DNA of 64,000 bases from Euglena gracilis (taxonomy: Eukaryota; Euglenida; Euglenophyceae; Euglenales), in contig CP154955.1 of the NCBI GenBank assembly GCA_039621445.1, positions 13,707,223 through 13,771,222 on the forward strand. Reading direction: 5' to 3'. Each line of letters begins with the position of its first letter. Position 1 is the first letter of the stretch. The notes beneath the pieces are model-generated. The model was not told where the DNA came from. It worked only from the letters and a program-made list of their open reading frames with translations, and did not search any database. A program made the position numbers and the translations under genes. Positions 22,982 to 64,000 of this stretch are shown here, one piece after another.

Positions 22982-25502
22982 TGACCGAACCCTTTCACAC
23001 AATGGCTGGCACTATGGGGGAGGTGGATGGACCTACCTCGACCTCTCCAAAGGGGTCCAGTGAGGTTCTTTTGACCCACGGGTCCCTGCCCCTCCCCAAC
23101 CGGGCAATTCAGAAAATGGTGCATTTTTAATTTTCTTTCTGCCCTCCAAGGGTTTTGGCTGCGTTCCCGCCTTAAATTCTTCGTTTTGCTGCGGGGGACA
23201 CCCTCTTTCCCCTCCTCTGGGACTCGCCTCTGGGGCTCAATCCAACTCCGGCTTGCTGGATATTCACCCCTAAAAAATTAAAATTTCTGGGTTCATTTTT
23301 TTGGCGCGGTTTGGGGGACTGCGTTTGCAATTCGAAGCACCTAAACCCTATGGTGTGGGGGTTCCTGCTCCCAATTAAATGGGCGTATGCTGTCTTCAAT
23401 TCCTGTAGCGATCACCCACACCGTTGACCACGACTGCTGTGTCACTGTTGACGCTGTTGACCATGTTGGTGGGTGTGGGCATGACCTGCATGACCTGCAC
23501 ATGACCTTTCCCCCACGGTGGGTCGGCCCATTGTGGGGCGACCCACCGTGGGGGAAAGGTCATGCGCAGGTGAGGAAAACAGCTTACCCTCGGGGTCCTG
23601 CCCAAAAGGTCTTTGGTACCGGCCAACCCGTCGCGCTAGGAAGTTTGTCAGGGTCCCCGGTACCGGCCGACTTGCCAGGCGGCAGTTTCCCGGGGGGTGG
23701 GGGGGGTAGGTAGGAGGTATTAAATGGAGCACCCAAGCAGAGGGCCGATCCTGCGGTGCTGCTGTCGTTTGACGGGCTGGACCTGCGGGCCCCAACAGAT
23801 GGGACGAGGGGCCGCCCTGGCAACCAACGGCCCCCTCCCCGCATTGAAAGCCCTTCCATTGAATGGAGGCCGGCCTTCCCTCCATGGTTTGCGATGCCCA
23901 AGGAACCAACAGGGTCTGTGGTACTGGCGGCTGGTCGGAATAAAATTCCATTGACGTGTCTCCGTCAAAAACGTCCACTCATTGAAAGGAATAGGTTTAG
24001 TAAACACGCTTGCCAATGCACCACAACTTGGGAAAATGCCATCAAAGTTTTGAGAATATCATTTTTATTTCATTTATACAGGGGATGAAACAACATTTCT
24101 CCAAAGGTCCCCAAAGTTCCACATTTTTTTTAACTTTCTGCTTTTTAGCAGCGTGCCAAGTTTTGTTTTTGGATTATGAAGGAGAAGGGTCCCCGCTTTC
24201 ACAGGGGAAATCCAATGGTATTCCCCCCTTTTTTGGGAAAAATACCCTTTTATTTTCTCTTTGCTTTTGCTGCTTCTTCAGTTCGATATTACACTGCTGT
24301 CATGAATCGGGGGAAAGAAGTGTGAACAGGGCCAGTCCTAGCCCGCGTTGTCTGCCCACCCTTTTTCGACGTTTTTTTCCCGGAAAATTTCACGGGCACC
24401 CGTACACTTTTGCTCCAAAATTTTCTGGGAAAATTTCTGGGTTGGTTTCTTGTTTGTGAATGGGACCTGAACCTTGTACACAACCCCTGGACTCAGACTG
24501 AGGGCCTTTTTGACCCTGGAAAACGGTGTTCAGGGGTTTTGCAGGCATTTGGCCAGGCAACCGCGGTTCAGGAATTATCAGGCCTTTTCGGGGCCAAACA
24601 CAATATTTCGGAAAGAGCCTCTGCTGGGGGGTAGCAGTCGATTGCCGGTGCCAAAAACAAGGAAATTCTCGGGAAAAAATGTGGACAACAGCGGAATCGA
24701 CACAAAAGGGCCAATAATTCCTGATACAGCAAAACGCCGAAAGTGCCCAAAACGGGGTCAACGGGGCCGTTTTTATCGAGGTGGACCCCTATGAGGGGGG
24801 GGGATGCTGGAAGGCCAGCAGCCTTTTTCCAGCCAGCCCAAACATTGCAGCCTCTGAGCTGGACTTCTCCCTGTCCATGCCTATCCCTCTGTCCAAGGTT
24901 TCCCCCCTCCCTCCCCCTTTCATCTCCTTCTTGTTTGCATATGTCTCTTCCTTTCCCCCTCTTGCATCTCTACCAAGCTGGATGATGCCTCCCTCCATTG
25001 AAGGCCATCAATTTGTAATTCCAAAGGGCAGGCCGATGTTATGGTTGTAAAGCATCAAAAAACCGATGCTGTTGATTGGCAAAGCGGTCAAAAGGCCGGG
25101 AAACACCCTACAAAGATCCCCAAAAGGTCAAACAAACCAAAATCGAGGGAAGAAATACCAATGAAGGCTCAACGTCTTCAAATAAGTGTTTAAATGGAAT
25201 TGGGAGGAAATGATCAACAGCTGCCAAAAAGATGGGATGGCCAGTTACAACAGTGCGCATGATTGGCCATAAATGGAGCAATATTTACGTGCACCTGCTC
25301 CCCACCTAAATGGAGACCCCGGGATAGTTTCTGGAAAGTTCCAAAATCACCCAGAATCTTCGGGAATAAAACCCAGAATAGATTTTTGACGGATGATCTT
25401 TTTTTTGGTTTAGGCATGACGATGGGGGCCATCTGTGGAGACTGAGGGTTGCAAGGGCATACCAGAGCCAAAACTGTTTGCGGTGCCCCTGTGCCAGAAC
25501 AG
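22982..25502. other. No gene recognised
   Basis: Spacer with the 23.5-kb hairpin, a CTGTCAGGGTCCC repeat (23600-23700) and AT-rich stretches. No exon found. Confidence 0.5.
23500..23564. repeat. Perfect 26-bp inverted repeat (hairpin)
   Basis: Arms 23500-23525 and 23539-23564 are exact reverse complements (CATGACCTTTCCCCCACGGT... on the left) around a 13-nt centre that can itself pair in part. Just upstream are three ATGACCT direct repeats. Confidence 0.92.
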
Positions 25503-63246
<37,744 letters not shown>

Positions 63247-63708
63247 AGCCAGGCTGCTATCCTTTCTGCACACGTGCACTGTCCCCCCGTTTCATGTACC
63301 CTATGGAGGGGACGGGGGGAAGTATGCAGTCGTCATACTCCCGGAAGTGCCCAAAAGAAAACGTGGCAAAAATGCAAGGGTTGAAAGAATTCAAATGTGA
63401 CAACACGGAAAAAATGTGGGAAAAAACAAGGAAACACAGGGGTAAATGACTTTTAACTGTCAGTCTCGAGATACCAATTAGCTGTTGCCACCTTGGCACT
63501 GTCCACCCAACCTGCCAATGTTGGTCCTGATACCAGCTGACCTGCAAGGCAAAACTTCTGTGGGTGGGGGGGACTTTTGGATTTTTTTCAGAACCGGTTC
63601 GTGAACAGGGCAACCACCAACCAGAAGAGCACTGAAGCCTTGGACACATGTAGATGGGCAATCCCATGCAGCACAGAGAATTTCTTAAGGACCCTAGGGG
63701 GGGTCCAA
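63247..63708. other. Intron, right end outside window
   Basis: AAC/AAAT-rich spacer following the CAG at 63250. No exon recognised before the truncated element. Confidence 0.5.
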
Positions 63709-63968
63709 CAGGGTTCAATATAAGGAGGGTGTACGTGGTTTAGGTGGGGGGTGTCTGGCCCCCCCCCCCCCACCTGCCAGGGGGTTCCAGACTGACCCCG
63801 GGGGTACCCTCCGAGACCCCCCAAAAAGGTCAATTTTTTTTCTTCCAGGGCTTTGCGCCGAATTTTTTTTGAGTTTTTGACAAAACTTTGCCTAAAAATG
63901 TGCCCAAAATGGCACTCTTGGCCATTTTGGGGGTCTAAAAATTTCGGCCCAGCGCTTGCCCTGGGAAC
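63709..63968. mobile_element. Truncated copy of the 20230-20636 element family
   Basis: Begins CAGGGTTCAATATAAGGAGG, continues with GTGTACGTGGTTTAGGTGGG and a GGCTTTGCGCCG palindrome, then runs into the assembly gap. The right end and duplication cannot be seen. Confidence 0.75.
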
Positions 63969-63994
63969 NNNNNNNNNNNNNNNNNNNNNNNNNN
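63969..63994. other. Assembly gap
   Basis: 26 unknown bases, with six bases of sequence after them. Confidence 1.
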
Positions 63995-64000
63995 CTCGTG

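Overview
This is eukaryotic DNA from a repeat-laden, intron-rich genome. No prokaryotic operon, rRNA or tRNA was seen. The one gene I can assemble is a full-size ABC transporter of the ABCG/PDR type (NBD1-TMD1-NBD2...) on the + strand. It is cut into at least 22 short GC-rich exons, from about 25.5 kb (possibly 12.5 or 20 kb) to the right edge, and its 3' part lies beyond the window. The exons were found by matching six-frame translations to known ABCG landmarks: Walker A, Q-loop, signature, D-loop, the YREMAANFYPP-like TMD motif, the membrane helices and the start of NBD2.

The main result is how these exons join. Most junctions are not GT-AG. The introns begin NNN-CAG and end CTG-NNNNN, and their ends are complementary and can pair. 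Removing exactly that segment restores the reading frame and the ABCG alignment at many junctions, for example KRQW, AMMSNSLAF, GMVAFFRLL, LLPGTGYAI, LWMYWVSP and TAMTLTEFH. This CAG/CTG rule with paired ends is the signature of the nonconventional introns known from euglenids and reported in other Euglenozoa. I therefore infer a euglenozoan, most likely a euglenid. A few introns here are ordinary GT-AG.

The same CAG...CTG ends occur on about a dozen 230-410 bp MITE-like elements scattered through introns and spacers. At ten of them an exact 8-bp direct repeat flanks the element. NNN + NNNNN is also 8 nt, so excision as an intron removes the element plus exactly one target-site copy. One coding intron (51657-52038) still carries a perfect 8-bp duplication, and another (34368-34729) belongs to the same sequence family as free elements at 20230 and 63709. 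These nonconventional introns therefore look like domesticated transposon insertions (introners).

Layout. 0-9 kb: GTACC/GGTACT satellites broken by GC-run elements, with no gene recognised. 9-20 kb: two copies of a segmental duplication (9.3-12.6 and 18.1-20.2 kb), each ending in a similar proline-rich candidate N-terminal exon, plus a decayed Tc1/mariner transposase at 15.2-16.4 kb. 20-25 kb: spacer and repeats. 25.5-34.9 kb: NBD1 exons, with a 735-bp CCATG/CCATA satellite inside one intron. 35.0-37.3 kb: a 2.2-kb transposon with 23-bp perfect terminal inverted repeats, a 5-bp target duplication and at least ten internal GCGG-NNNN-CCGC palindromes. 40.8-53.8 kb: TMD1 exons. 55.5-63.2 kb: NBD2 exons. 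An assembly gap lies at 63969-63994.
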